From Clavelina lepadiformis (taxonomy: Eukaryota; Chordata; Ascidiacea; Aplousobranchia; Clavelinidae), in assembly GCF_947623445.1 (NCBI RefSeq), contig NC_135246.1, forward strand, positions 1,304,501 to 1,368,500: DNA of 64,000 bases, written 5' to 3'. The number at the start of each line of letters is the position of its first letter. Position 1 is the first letter of the stretch. The notes under the pieces are model-generated. The model was not told the origin of the DNA. It did not search any database and worked only from the letters and a program-made list of their open reading frames with translations. The position numbers and the translations under genes were made by a program. This document shows positions 42,348 to 53,661 of this stretch, one piece after another.

Positions 42348-42419
42348 GGCTCGTTGGTCTAGGGGTATGATTCTTGCTTTGGGTGCAAGAGGTCCCGGGT
42401 TCAATTCCCGGACGAGCCC
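42348..42419 (+). tRNA. tRNA-Pro (TGG)
   Basis: Consensus body. Confidence 0.9.
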
Positions 42420-42806
42420 TATAAAGAAGAATATTTTGAATTTATACCAAATATCAATTATATTGGGACGCATTGTCACCTGAAATAAGTCAATGGGCCG
42501 CAGAACCTATTAAATTTCAAGAAAATTAGGTATATTATACTATTACTGCGCCCCTAATAACCGACTGGTACATTTTATTTAGGCCAAGATTCAAAGTTCA
42601 AAATACTATTTTTGGAGTGAAAATGACTAGCGGGCCGGACAAAAATCTCAGGCGGGCCGCATGTTGGACATCCCTGGTCTAGGGGTATGATTCTTGCTTA
42701 GGTTGCAAGTCCCGGACGAGCCCTATAAAGAAGAAATTTTGGAATTTGGACTAAATATCATAAACATTTATTCTTATAATATGAAGCAAAAAGATGCAAC
42801 TTCACC

Positions 42807-42878
42807 GGCTCGTTGGCCTAGGGGTATGATTCTTGCTTTGGGTGCAAGAGGTCCCGGGTTCAATTCCCGGACGAGCCC
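42807..42878 (+). tRNA. tRNA-Pro (TGG)
   Basis: T11C. Confidence 0.75.
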
Positions 42879-43265
42879 TATAAAGAAGATTATTTTGAAT
42901 TTATACCAAATATCAATTATATTGGGACGCATTGTCACCTGAAATAAGTCAATGGGCCGCAGAACCTATTAAATTTCAAGAAAATTAGGTATATTATACT
43001 ATTACTGCGCCCCTAATAACCGACTGGTACATTTTATTTAGGCCAAGATTCAAAGTTCAAAATACTATTTTTGGAGTGAAAATGACTAGCGGGCCGGACA
43101 AAAATCTCAGGCGGGCCGCATGTTGGACATCCCTGGTCTAGGGGTATGATTCTTGCTTAGGTTGCAAGTCCCGGACGAGCCCTATAAAGAAGAAATTTTG
43201 GAATTTGGACTAAATATCATAAACATTTATTCTTATAATATGAAGCAAAAAGATGCAACTTCACC

Positions 43266-43337
43266 GGCTCGTTGGTCTAGGGGTATGATTCTTGCTTTGG
43301 GTGCAAGAGGTCCCGTGTTCAATTCCCGGACGAGCCC
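43266..43337 (+). tRNA. tRNA-Pro (TGG)
   Basis: G51T. Confidence 0.6.
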
Positions 43338-43419
43338 TATAAACAGGTTATTTTGAATTTATACCAAATATCAAAAAGTTTTATGGTTATAATATGAAGC
43401 AAATAAATCAAACTTCATC

Positions 43420-43491
43420 GGCTCGTTGGTCTAGGGGTATGATTCTTGCTTTGGGTGCAAGAGGTTCCGGGTTCAATTCCCGGACGAGCCC
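43420..43491 (+). tRNA. tRNA-Pro (TGG)
   Basis: C47T. Confidence 0.82.
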
Positions 43492-43574
43492 TATACAGAA
43501 GATTATTTTGAATTTATACCAAATATCAAAAACTAATATTCCTATAATATGAAGCAGATAAATGAAACTTTATC

Positions 43575-43646
43575 GACTCGTTGGTCTAGGGGTATGATTC
43601 TTGCTTCGGGTGCAAGAGGTCCCGGGTTCAATTCCCGGACGAGCCC
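43575..43646 (+). tRNA. tRNA-Pro (CGG)
   Basis: G2A in the acceptor stem. Confidence 0.65.
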
Positions 43647-43729
43647 TATAAAGAAGATTATTTTGAATTTATACCAAATGTCAAAAAGTTTCATTCATGT
43701 AATATGAAGCAGATAAATGAAACTTTATC

Positions 43730-43801
43730 GGCTCGTTGGTCTAGGGGTATGATTCTTGCTTAGGGTGCAAGAGGTCCCGGGTTCAATTCCCGGACGAGCC
43801 C
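43730..43801 (+). tRNA. tRNA-Pro (AGG)
   Basis: Consensus body. Confidence 0.9.
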
Positions 43802-43884
43802 TATACAGAAGATTATTTTGAATTTATACCAAATATCAAAAAGTTTTATGGTTATAATATGAAGCAAATAAATGAAACTTCATC

Positions 43885-43956
43885 GGCTCGTTGGTCTAGG
43901 GGTATGATTCTTGCTTTGGGTGCAAGAGGTTCCGGGTTCAATTCCCGGACGAGCCC
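43885..43956 (+). tRNA. tRNA-Pro (TGG)
   Basis: C47T. Confidence 0.82.
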
Positions 43957-44153
43957 TATACAGAAGATTATTTTGAATTTATACCAAATATCAAAAAGTT
44001 TCATTCATGTAATATGAAGCAAATAAATGAAACTTCTTTCGTACTTCGTACTTTCATATAATATGAAGTGAAATGTCAAATACATGAAATGTCAAAATAT
44101 TCTATACAGTATGAAGGGAAAAGACTTAACCTCTGCCGCTCGTTGGTCTAGGA

Positions 44154-44383
44154 CAGTGATGTCCAGCCTTTTATTATATTGGTCACCTGAAATAAGTCAA
44201 TGGGCCGCAGAACCTATTAAATTTCAAGAAATTTAGGTATATTATACTATTACTGCACCCCTAATAACCGACTGGTACATTTTATTTAGGCCAAGATTCA
44301 AAGTTCAAAATACTATTTTTGGAGTGAAAATGACTAGCGGGCCGGACAAAAATCTCAGGCGGGCCGCATGTTGGACATCCCTG
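44154..44383. mobile_element. hAT-b, full length, in tRNA-Pro
   Basis: tRNA halves are 44137-44153 and 44384-44430. Confidence 0.85.
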
Positions 44384-44513
44384 GTCTAGGGGTATGATTC
44401 TTGCTTAGGTTGCAAGTCCCGGACGAGCCCTATAAAGAAGAAGTTTTGGAATTTGGACTAAATATCATAAACATTTATTCTTATAATATGAAGCAAAAAG
44501 ATGCAACTTCACC

Positions 44514-44585
44514 GGCTCGTTGGTCTAGGGGTATGATTCTTGCTTTGGGTGCAAGAGGTCCCGGGTTCAATTCCCGGACGAGCCC
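44514..44585 (+). tRNA. tRNA-Pro (TGG)
   Basis: Consensus body. Confidence 0.9.
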
Positions 44586-44668
44586 TATAAAGAAGATTAT
44601 TTTGAATTTATACCAAATATCAAAAAGTAATATTCCTATAATATGAAGCAGATAAATGAAACTTTATC

Positions 44669-44740
44669 GACTCGTTGGTCTAGGGGTATGATTCTTGCTT
44701 CGGGTGCAAGAGGTCCCAGGTTCAATTCCCGGACGAGCCC
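44669..44740 (+). tRNA. tRNA-Pro (CGG)
   Basis: G2A and G50A. Confidence 0.5.
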
Positions 44741-44823
44741 TATAAAGAAGATTATTTTGAATTTATACCAAATATCAAAAAGTTATATTCATATAATATG
44801 AAGCAGATAAATGAAACTTTATC

Positions 44824-44895
44824 GGCTCGTTGGTCTAGGGGTATGATTCTTGCTTAGGGTGCAAGAGGTCCCGGGTTCAATTCCCAGACGAGCCC
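44824..44895 (+). tRNA. tRNA-Pro (AGG)
   Basis: G63A in the T stem. Confidence 0.65.
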
Positions 44896-45282
44896 TATAA
44901 AGAAGAATATTTTGAATTTATACCAAATATCAATTATATTGGGCCGCATTGTCACCTGAAATAAGTCAATGGGCCGCAGAACCTATTAAATTTCAAGAAA
45001 AATAGGTATATTATACTATTACTGCGCCCCTAATAACCGACTGGTACATTTTATTTAGGCCAAGTTTCAAAGTTCAAAATACTATTTTTGGAGTGAAAAT
45101 GACTAGCGGGCCGGACAAAAATCTCAGGCGGGCCGCATGTTGGACATCCCTGGTCTAGGGGTGTGATTCTTGCTTAGGTTGCAAGTCCCGGAAGAGCCCT
45201 ATAAAGAAGAAGTTTTGGAATTTGGACTAAATATCATAAACATTTATTCTTATAATATGAAGCAAAAAGATGCAACTTCACC

Positions 45283-45354
45283 GGCTCGTTGGTCTAGGGA
45301 TATGATTCTTGCTTTGGGTGCAAGAGGTCCCGGGTTCAATTCCCGGACGAGCCC
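45283..45354 (+). tRNA. tRNA-Pro (TGG)
   Basis: G18A. Confidence 0.75.
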
Positions 45355-45741
45355 TATAAAGAAGAATATTTTGAATTTATACCAAATATCAATTATATTG
45401 GGCCGCATTGTCACCTGAAATAAGTCAATGGACCGCAGAACCTATTAAATTTCAAGAAAAATAGGTATATTATACTATTACTGCGCCCCTAATAACCGAC
45501 TGGTACATTTTATTTAGGCCAAGATTCAAAGTTCAAAATACTATTTTTGGAGTGAAAATGACTAGCGGGCCGGACAAAAATCTCAGGCGGGCCGCATGTT
45601 GGACATCCCTGGTCTAGGGGTATGATTCTTGCTTAGGTTGCAAGTCCCGGACGAGCCCTATAAAGAAGAAGTTTTGGAATTTGGACTAAATATCATAAAC
45701 ATTTATTCTTATAATATGAAGCAAAAAGATGCAACTTCATC

Positions 45742-45813
45742 GGCTCGTTGGTCTTGGGATATGATTCTTGCTTTGGGTGCAAGAGGTCCCGGGTTCAATT
45801 CCCGGACGAGCCC
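45742..45813 (+). tRNA. tRNA-Pro (TGG)
   Basis: A14T and G18A: A box damaged twice. Confidence 0.5.
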
Positions 45814-45896
45814 TATAAAGAAGATTTTTTTGAATTTATACCAAATATCAAAAAGTTTTATTCATATAATATGAAGCAGATAAATGAATCTTTATC

Positions 45897-45968
45897 GGCT
45901 CGTTGGTCTAGGGGTATGATTCTTGCTTAGGGTGCAAGAGGTCCCGGGTTCAATTCCCGGACGAGCCC
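45897..45968 (+). tRNA. tRNA-Pro (AGG)
   Basis: Consensus body. Its upstream spacer (ATGAATCTTTATC) is the one found before the ATG-anticodon copies, so this is their likely parent type. Confidence 0.9.
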
Positions 45969-46355
45969 TATAAAGAAGAATATTTTGAATTTATACCAAA
46001 TATCAATTATATTGGGCCGCATTGTCACCTGAAATAAATCAATGGACCGCAGAACCTATTAAATTTCAAGAAAAATAGGTATATTATGCTATTACTGCGC
46101 CCCTAATAACCGACTGGTACATTTTATTTAGGCCAAGATTCAAAGTTCAAAATACTATTTTTGGAGTGAAAATGACTAGCGGGCCGGACAAAAATCTCAG
46201 GCGGGCCGCATGTTGGACATCCCTGGTCTAGGGGTGTGATTCTTGCTTAGGTTGCAAGTCCCGGACGAGCCCTATAAAGAAGAAGTTTTGGAATTTGGAC
46301 TAAATATCATAAACTTTTATTCTTATAATATGAAGCAAAAAGATGCAACTTCACC

Positions 46356-46427
46356 GGCTCGTTGGTCTAGGGATATGATTCTTGCTTTGGGTGCAAGAGG
46401 TCCCGGGTTCAATTCCCGGACGAGCCC
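46356..46427 (+). tRNA. tRNA-Pro (TGG)
   Basis: G18A. Confidence 0.75.
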
Positions 46428-46814
46428 TATAAAGTAGAATATTTTGAATTTATACCAAATATCAATTATATTGGGCCGCATTGTCACCTGAAATAAGTCA
46501 ATGGACCGCAGAACCTATTAAATTTCAAGAAAAATAGGTATATTATACTATTACTGCGCCCCTAATAACCGACTGGTACATTTTATTTAGGCCAAGATTC
46601 AAAGTTCAAAATACTATTTTTGGAGTGAAAATGACTAGTGGGCCGGACAAAAATCTCAGGCGGGCCGCATGTTGGACATCCCTGGTCTAGGGGTATGATT
46701 CTTGCTTAGGTTGCAAGTCCCGGACGAGCCCTATAAAGAAGAAGTTTTGGAATTTGGACTAAATATCATAAACATTTATTCTTATAATATGAAGCAAAAA
46801 GATGCAACTTCACC

Positions 46815-46886
46815 GGCTCGTTGGTCTAGGGGTATGATTCTTGCTTTGGGTGCAAGAGGTCCCGGGTTCAATTCCCGGACGAGCCC
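46815..46886 (+). tRNA. tRNA-Pro (TGG)
   Basis: Consensus body. Confidence 0.9.
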
Positions 46887-46969
46887 TATAAAGAAGATTA
46901 TTTTGAATTTATACCAAATATCAAAAAGTTTTATGGTTATAATATGAAGCAAATAAATGAAACTTCATC

Positions 46970-47041
46970 GGCTCGTTGGTCTAGGGGTATGATTCTTGCT
47001 TTGGGTGCAAGAGGACCCGGGTTCAATTCCCGGACGAGCCC
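46970..47041 (+). tRNA. tRNA-Pro (TGG)
   Basis: T46A. Confidence 0.85.
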
Positions 47042-47124
47042 TATAAAGAAGATTATTTTGAATTTATACCAAATATCAAAAAGTTTCATTCATGTAATAT
47101 GAAGCAGATAAATGAAACTTTATC

Positions 47125-47196
47125 GGCTCGTTGGTCTAGGGGTATGATTCTTGCTTAGGGTGCAAGAGGTCCCGGGTTCAATTCCCGGACGAGCCC
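47125..47196 (+). tRNA. tRNA-Pro (AGG)
   Basis: Consensus body. Confidence 0.9.
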
Positions 47197-47279
47197 TATA
47201 AAGAAGAATATTTTGAATTTATACCAAATATCAAAAAGTTATATTCATATAATATGAAGCAGATAAATGAAACTTTATC

Positions 47280-47351
47280 GGCTCGTTGGTCTAGGGGTAT
47301 GATTCTTGCTTAGGGTGCAAGAGGTCCCGGGTTCAATTCCCGGACGAGCCC
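47280..47351 (+). tRNA. tRNA-Pro (AGG)
   Basis: Consensus body. Confidence 0.9.
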
Positions 47352-47738
47352 TATAAAGAAGAATATTTTGAATTTATACCAAATATCAATTATATTGGGC
47401 CGCATTGTCACCTGAAATAAGTCAATGGGCCGCAGAACCTATTAAATTTCAAGAAAAATAGGTATATTATACTATTACTGCGCCCCTAATAACCGACTGG
47501 TACATTTTATTTAGGCCAAGATTCAAAGTTCAAAATACTATTTTTGGAGTGAAAATGACTAGCGGGCCGGACAAAAATCTCAGGCGGGCCGCATGTTGGA
47601 CATCCCTGGTCTAGGGGTATGATTCTTGCTTAGGTTGCAAGTCCCGGACGAGCCCTATAAAGAAGAAATTTTGGAATTTGGACTAAATATCATAAACATT
47701 TATTCTTATAATATGAAGCAAAAAGATGCAACTTCACC

Positions 47739-47810
47739 GGCTCGTTGGTCTAGGGGTATGATTCTTGCTTTGGGTGCAAGAGGTTCCGGGTTCAATTCCC
47801 GGACGAGCCC
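47739..47810 (+). tRNA. tRNA-Pro (TGG)
   Basis: C47T. Confidence 0.82.
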
Positions 47811-48007
47811 TATACAGAAGATTATTTTGAATTTATACCAAATATCAAAAAGTTTCATTCATGTAATATGAAGCAAATAAATGAAACTTCTTTCGTACTT
47901 CGTACTTTCATATAATATGAAGTGAAATGTCAAATACATGAAATGTCAAAATATTCTATACAGTATGAAGGGAAAAGACTTAACCTCTGCCGCTCGTTGG
48001 TCTAGGA

Positions 48008-48237
48008 CAGTGATGTCCAGCCTTTTATTATATTGGTCACCTGAAATAAGTCAATGGGCCGCAGAACCTATTAAATTTCAAGAAATTTAGGTATATTATA
48101 CTATTACTGCACCCCTAATAACCGACTGGTACATTTTATTTAGGCCAAGATTCAAAGTTCAAAATACTATTTTTGGAGTGAAAATGACTAGCGGGCCGGA
48201 CAAAAATCTCAGGCGGGCCGCATGTTGGACATCCCTG
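48008..48237. mobile_element. hAT-b, full length, in tRNA-Pro
   Basis: tRNA halves are 47991-48007 and 48238-48284. Confidence 0.85.
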
Positions 48238-48367
48238 GTCTAGGGGTATGATTCTTGCTTAGGTTGCAAGTCCCGGACGAGCCCTATAAAGAAGAAGTTT
48301 TGGAATTTGGACTAAATATCATAAACATTTATTCTTATAATATGAAGCAAAAAGATGCAACTTCACC

Positions 48368-48439
48368 GGCTCGTTGGTCTAGGGGTATGATTCTTGCTTT
48401 GGGTGCAAGAGGTCCCGGGTTCAATTCCCGGACGAGCCC
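48368..48439 (+). tRNA. tRNA-Pro (TGG)
   Basis: Consensus body. Confidence 0.9.
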
Positions 48440-48522
48440 TATAAAGAAGATTATTTTGAATTTATACCAAATATCAAAAAGTAATATTCCTATAATATGA
48501 AGCAGATAAATGAAACTTTATC

Positions 48523-48594
48523 GACTCGTTGGTCTAGGGGTATGATTCTTGCTTCGGGTGCAAGAGGTCCCAGGTTCAATTCCCGGACGAGCCC
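48523..48594 (+). tRNA. tRNA-Pro (CGG)
   Basis: G2A and G50A. Confidence 0.5.
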
Positions 48595-48677
48595 TATAAA
48601 GAAGATTATTTTGAATTTATACCAAATATCAAAAAGTTATATTCATATAATATGAAGCAGATAAATGAAACTTTATC

Positions 48678-48749
48678 GGCTCGTTGGTCTAGGGGTATGA
48701 TTCTTGCTTAGGGTGCAAGAGGTCCCGGGTTCAATTCCCAGACGAGCCC
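48678..48749 (+). tRNA. tRNA-Pro (AGG)
   Basis: G63A. Confidence 0.65.
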
Positions 48750-49136
48750 TATAAAGAAGAATATTTTGAATTTATACCAAATATCAATTATATTGGGCCG
48801 CATTGTCACCTGAAATAAGTCAATGGGCCGCAGAACCTATTAAATTTCAAGAAAAATAGGTATATTATACTATTACTGCGCCCCTAATAACCGACTGGTA
48901 CATTTTATTTAGGCCAAGTTTCAAAGTTCAAAATACTATTTTTGGAGTGAAAATGACTAGCGGGCCGGACAAAAATCTCAGGCGGGCCGCATGTTGGACA
49001 TCCCTGGTCTAGGGGTGTGATTCTTGCTTAGGTTGCAAGTCCCGGACGAGCCCTATAAAGAAGAAGTTTTGGAATTTGGACTAAATATCATAAACATTTA
49101 TTCTTATAATATGAAGCAAAAAGATGCAACTTCACC

Positions 49137-49208
49137 GGCTCGTTGGTCTAGGGATATGATTCTTGCTTTGGGTGCAAGAGGTCCCGGGTTCAATTCCCGG
49201 ACGAGCCC
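49137..49208 (+). tRNA. tRNA-Pro (TGG)
   Basis: G18A. Confidence 0.75.
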
Positions 49209-49595
49209 TATAAAGAAGAATATTTTGAATTTATACCAAATATCAATTATATTGGGCCGCATTGTCACCTGAAATAAGTCAATGGACCGCAGAACCTATT
49301 AAATTTCAAGAAAAATAGGTATATTATACTATTACTGCGCCCCTAATAACCGACTGGTACATTTTATTTAGGCCAAGATTCAAAGTTCAAAATACTATTT
49401 TTGGAGTGAAAATGACTAGCGGGCCGGACAAAAATCTCAGGCGGGCCGCATGTTGGACATCCCTGGTCTAGGGGTATGATTCTTGCTTAGGTTGCAAGTC
49501 CCGGACGAGCCCTATAAAGAAGAAGTTTTGGAATTTGGACTAAATATCATAAACATTTATTCTTATAATATGAAGCAAAAAGATGCAACTTCATC

Positions 49596-49667
49596 GGCTC
49601 GTTGGTCTTGGGATATGATTCTTGCTTTGGGTGCAAGAGGTCCCGGGTTCAATTCCCGGACGAGCCC
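49596..49667 (+). tRNA. tRNA-Pro (TGG)
   Basis: A14T and G18A. Confidence 0.5.
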
Positions 49668-49750
49668 TATAAAGAAGATTTTTTTGAATTTATACCAAAT
49701 ATCAAAAAGTTTTATTCATATAATATGAAGCAGATAAATGAATCTTTATC

Positions 49751-49822
49751 GGCTCGTTGGTCTAGGGGTATGATTCTTGCTTAGGGTGCAAGAGGTCCCG
49801 GGTTCAATTCCCGGACGAGCCC
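49751..49822 (+). tRNA. tRNA-Pro (AGG)
   Basis: Consensus body. Confidence 0.9.
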
Positions 49823-50209
49823 TATAAAGAAGAATATTTTGAATTTATACCAAATATCAATTATATTGGGCCGCATTGTCACCTGAAATAAATCAATGGA
49901 CCGCAGAACCTATTAAATTTCAAGAAAAATAGGTATATTATGCTATTACTGCGCCCCTAATAACCGACTGGTACATTTTATTTAGGCCAAGATTCAAAGT
50001 TCAAAATACTATTTTTGGAGTGAAAATGACTAGCGGGCCGGACAAAAATCTCAGGCGGGCCGCATGTTGGACATCCCTGGTCTAGGGGTGTGATTCTTGC
50101 TTAGGTTGCAAGTCCCGGACGAGCCCTATAAAGAAGAAGTTTTGGAATTTGGACTAAATATCATAAACTTTTATTCTTATAATATGAAGCAAAAAGATGC
50201 AACTTCACC

Positions 50210-50281
50210 GGCTCGTTGGTCTAGGGATATGATTCTTGCTTTGGGTGCAAGAGGTCCCGGGTTCAATTCCCGGACGAGCCC
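50210..50281 (+). tRNA. tRNA-Pro (TGG)
   Basis: G18A. Confidence 0.75.
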
Positions 50282-50668
50282 TATAAAGTAGAATATTTTG
50301 AATTTATACCAAATATCAATTATATTGGGCCGCATTGTCACCTGAAATAAGTCAATGGACCGCAGAACCTATTAAATTTCAAGAAAAATAGGTATATTAT
50401 ACTATTACTGCGCCCCTAATAACCGACTGGTACATTTTATTTAGGCCAAGATTCAAAGTTCAAAATACTATTTTTGGAGTGAAAATGACTAGTGGGCCGG
50501 ACAAAAATCTCAGGCGGGCCGCATGTTGGACATCCCTGGTCTAGGGGTATGATTCTTGCTTAGGTTGCAAGTCCCGGACGAGCCCTATAAAGAAGAAGTT
50601 TTGGAATTTGGACTAAATATCATAAACATTTATTCTTATAATATGAAGCAAAAAGATGCAACTTCACC

Positions 50669-50740
50669 GGCTCGTTGGTCTAGGGGTATGATTCTTGCTT
50701 TGGGTGCAAGAGGTCCCGGGTTCAATTCCCGGACGAGCCC
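50669..50740 (+). tRNA. tRNA-Pro (TGG)
   Basis: Consensus body. Confidence 0.9.
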
Positions 50741-50823
50741 TATAAAGAAGATTATTTTGAATTTATACCAAATATCAAAAAGTTTTATGGTTATAATATG
50801 AAGCAAATAAATGAAACTTCATC

Positions 50824-50895
50824 GGCTCGTTGGTCTAGGGGTATGATTCTTGCTTTGGGTGCAAGAGGACCCGGGTTCAATTCCCGGACGAGCCC
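50824..50895 (+). tRNA. tRNA-Pro (TGG)
   Basis: T46A. Confidence 0.85.
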
Positions 50896-50978
50896 TATAA
50901 AGAAGATTATTTTGAATTTATACCAAATATCAAAAAGTTTCATTCATGTAATATGAAGCAGATAAATGAAACTTTATC

Positions 50979-51050
50979 GGCTCGTTGGTCTAGGGGTATG
51001 ATTCTTGCTTAGGGTGCAAGAGGTCCCGGGTTCAATTCCCGGACGAGCCC
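50979..51050 (+). tRNA. tRNA-Pro (AGG)
   Basis: Consensus body. Confidence 0.9.
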
Positions 51051-51133
51051 TATAAAGAAGAATATTTTGAATTTATACCAAATATCAAAAAGTTATATTC
51101 ATATAATATGAAGCAGATAAATGAAACTTTATC

Positions 51134-51205
51134 GGCTCGTTGGTCTAGGGGTATGATTCTTGCTTAGGGTGCAAGAGGTCCCGGGTTCAATTCCCGGACG
51201 AGCCC
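51134..51205 (+). tRNA. tRNA-Pro (AGG)
   Basis: Consensus body. Confidence 0.9.
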
Positions 51206-51592
51206 TATAAAGAAGAATATTTTGAATTTATACCAAATATCAATTATATTGGGCCGCATTGTCACCTGAAATAAGTCAATGGGCCGCAGAACCTATTAAA
51301 TTTCAAGAAAAATAGGTATATTATACTATTACTGCGCCCCTAATAACCGACTGGTACATTTTATTTAGGCCAAGATTCAAAGTTCAAAATACTATTTTTG
51401 GAGTGAAAATGACTAGCGGGCCGGACAAAAATCTCAGGCGGGCCGCATGTTGGACATCCCTGGTCTAGGGGTATGATTCTTGCTTAGGTTGCAAGTCCCG
51501 GACGAGCCCTATAAAGAAGAAATTTTGGAATTTGGACTAAATATCATAAACATTTATTCTTATAATATGAAGCAAAAAGATGCAACTTCACC

Positions 51593-51664
51593 GGCTCGTT
51601 GGCCTAGGGGTATGATTCTTGCTTTGGGTGCAAGAGGTCCCGGGTTCAATTCCCGGACGAGCCC
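51593..51664 (+). tRNA. tRNA-Pro (TGG)
   Basis: T11C. Confidence 0.75.
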
Positions 51665-51747
51665 TATACAGAAGATTATTTTGAATTTATGCCAAATATC
51701 AAAAAGTTTTATTCATATAATATGAAGCAGATAAATGAATCTTTATC

Positions 51748-51819
51748 GGCTCGTTGGTCTAGGGGTATGATTCTTGCTTATGGTGCAAGAGGTCCCGGGT
51801 TCAATTCCCGGACGAGCCC
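51748..51819 (+). tRNA. tRNA-Pro body with ATG (His) anticodon
   Basis: G34T; 11,242-bp partner of 40506. Confidence 0.7.
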
Positions 51820-52206
51820 TATAAAGAAGAATATTTTGAATTTATACCAAATATCAATTATATTGGGCCGCATTGTCACCTGAAATAAATCAATGGACCG
51901 CAGAACCTATTAAATTTCAAGAAAAATAGGTATATTATGCTATTACTGCGCCCCTAATAACCGACTGGTACATTTTATTTAGGCCAAGATTCAAAGTTCA
52001 AAATACTATTTTTGGAGTGAAAATGACTAGCGGGCCGGACAAAAATCTCAGGCGGGTCGCATGTTGGACATCCCTGGTCTAGGGGTATGATTCTTGCTTA
52101 GGTTGCAAGTACCGGACGAGCCCTATAAAGAAGAAATTTTGGAATTTGGACTAAATATCATAAACATTTATTCTTATAATATGAAGCAAAAAGATGCAAC
52201 TTCACC

Positions 52207-52278
52207 GGCTCGTTGGTCTAGGGGTATGATTCTTGCTTTGGGTGCAAGAGGTCCCGGGTTCAATTCCCGGACGAGCCC
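52207..52278 (+). tRNA. tRNA-Pro (TGG)
   Basis: Consensus body. Confidence 0.9.
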
Positions 52279-52361
52279 TATAAAGAAGATTATTTTGAAT
52301 TTATACCAAATATCAAAAAGTTTTATGGTTATAATATGAAGCAAATAAATGAAACTTCATC

Positions 52362-52433
52362 GGCTCGTTGGTCTAGGGGTATGATTCTTGCTTTGGGTGC
52401 AAGAGGACCCTGGTTCAATTCCCGGACGAGCCC
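52362..52433 (+). tRNA. tRNA-Pro (TGG)
   Basis: T46A and G50T. Confidence 0.6.
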
Positions 52434-52516
52434 TATAAAGAAGATTATTTTGAATTTATACCAAATATCAAAAAGTTTCATTCATGTAATATGAAGCAGA
52501 TAAATGAAACTTTATC

Positions 52517-52588
52517 GGCTCGTTGGTCTTGGGGTATGATTCTTGCTTAGGGTGCAAGAGGTCCCGGGTTCAATTCCCGGACGAGCCC
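52517..52588 (+). tRNA. tRNA-Pro (AGG)
   Basis: A14T. Confidence 0.55.
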
Positions 52589-52671
52589 TATAAAGAAGAA
52601 TATTTTGAATTTATACCAAATATCAAAAAGTTATATTCATATAATATGAAGCAGATAAATGAAACTTTATC

Positions 52672-52743
52672 GGCTCGTTGGTCTAGGGGTATGATTCTTG
52701 CTTAGGGTGCAAGAGGTCCCGGGTTCAATTCCCGGACGAGCCC
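52672..52743 (+). tRNA. tRNA-Pro (AGG)
   Basis: Consensus body. Confidence 0.9.
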
Positions 52744-53130
52744 TATAAAGAAGATTATTTTGAATTTATACCAAATATCAATTATATTGGGCCGCATTGT
52801 CACCTGAAATAAGTCAATGGGCCGCAGAACCTATTAAATTTCAAGAAAAATAGGTATATTATACTATTACTGCGCCCCTAATAACCGACTGGTACATTTT
52901 ATTTAGGCCAAGATTCAAAGTTCAAAATACTATTTTTGGAGTGAAAATGACTAGCGGGCCGGACAAAAATCTCAGGCGGGCCGCATGTTGGACATCTCTG
53001 GTCTAGGGGTATGATTCTTGCTTAGGTTGCAAGTCCCGGACGAGCCCTATAAAGAAGAAATTTTGGAATTTGGACTAAATATCATAAACATTTATTCTTA
53101 TAATATGAAGCAAAAAGATGCAACTTCACC

Positions 53131-53202
53131 GGCTCGTTGGCCTAGGGGTATGATTCTTGCTTTGGGTGCAAGAGGTCCCGGGTTCAATTCCCGGACGAGC
53201 CC
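53131..53202 (+). tRNA. tRNA-Pro (TGG)
   Basis: T11C. Confidence 0.75.
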
Positions 53203-53589
53203 TATACAGAAGATTATTTTGAATTTATACCAAATATCAATTATATTGGGACGCATTGTCACCTGAAATAAGTCAATGGGCCGCAGAACCTATTAAATTT
53301 CAAGAAAATTAGGTATATTATACTATTACTGCGCCCCTAATAACCGACTGGTACATTTTATTTAGGCCAAGATTCAAAGTTCAAAATACTATTTTTGGAG
53401 TGAAAATGACTAGCGGGCCGGACAAAAATCTCAGGCGGGCCGCATGTTGGACATCCCTGGTCTAGGGGTATGATTCTTGCTTAGGTTGCAAGTCCCGGAC
53501 GAGCCCTATAAAGAAGAAATTTTGGAATTTGGACTAAATATCATAAACATTTATTCTTATAATATGAAGCAAAAAGATGCAACTTCACC

Positions 53590-53661
53590 GGCTCGTTGGT
53601 CTAGGGGTATGATTCTTGCTTTGGGTGCAAGAGGTCCCGGGTTCAATTCCCGGACGAGCCC
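53590..53661 (+). tRNA. tRNA-Pro (TGG)
   Basis: Consensus body. Confidence 0.9.

Larger units (their letters stand above)
37695..43182 (+). repeat. Left-truncated hAT-b with tRNA remnants, group 4 (9)
   Basis: Element parts are 37695-37913, 38464-38682, 39078-39296, 40002-40220, 40616-40834, 41540-41758, 41999-42217, 42458-42676 and 42917-43135. Homologous to group 2 minus one 918-bp dimer. Confidence 0.85.
14209..45658 (+). repeat. Large 16,820-bp segmental duplication
   Basis: About 14209-29756 matches about 31029-45658. The offset is 16,820 bp until about 25.9 kb, then 15,902 bp, because the second copy lacks one 918-bp unit. Each copy carries one LINE. The LINE ORFs translate identically in both copies, and by eye I noticed one base difference in the LINE 3' tract (20751 against 37571). 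Breakpoints fall inside hAT-b/tRNA units, as expected for unequal exchange. An assembly artefact cannot be excluded from sequence alone. Confidence 0.85.
44934..47655 (+). repeat. Left-truncated hAT-b with tRNA remnants, group 5 (5)
   Basis: Element parts are 44934-45152, 45393-45611, 46007-46225, 46466-46684 and 47390-47608. The first remnant has GAAGAGCCC in place of GACGAGCCC. Confidence 0.85.
44154..51509 (+). repeat. Tandem 3854-bp higher-order repeat
   Basis: 44154-48007 is followed directly by its repeat, 48008-about 51509, after which the array switches to the 11,242-bp repeat. Each unit begins with a full-length hAT-b, so the exchange point lies in or beside that element. Confidence 0.88.
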
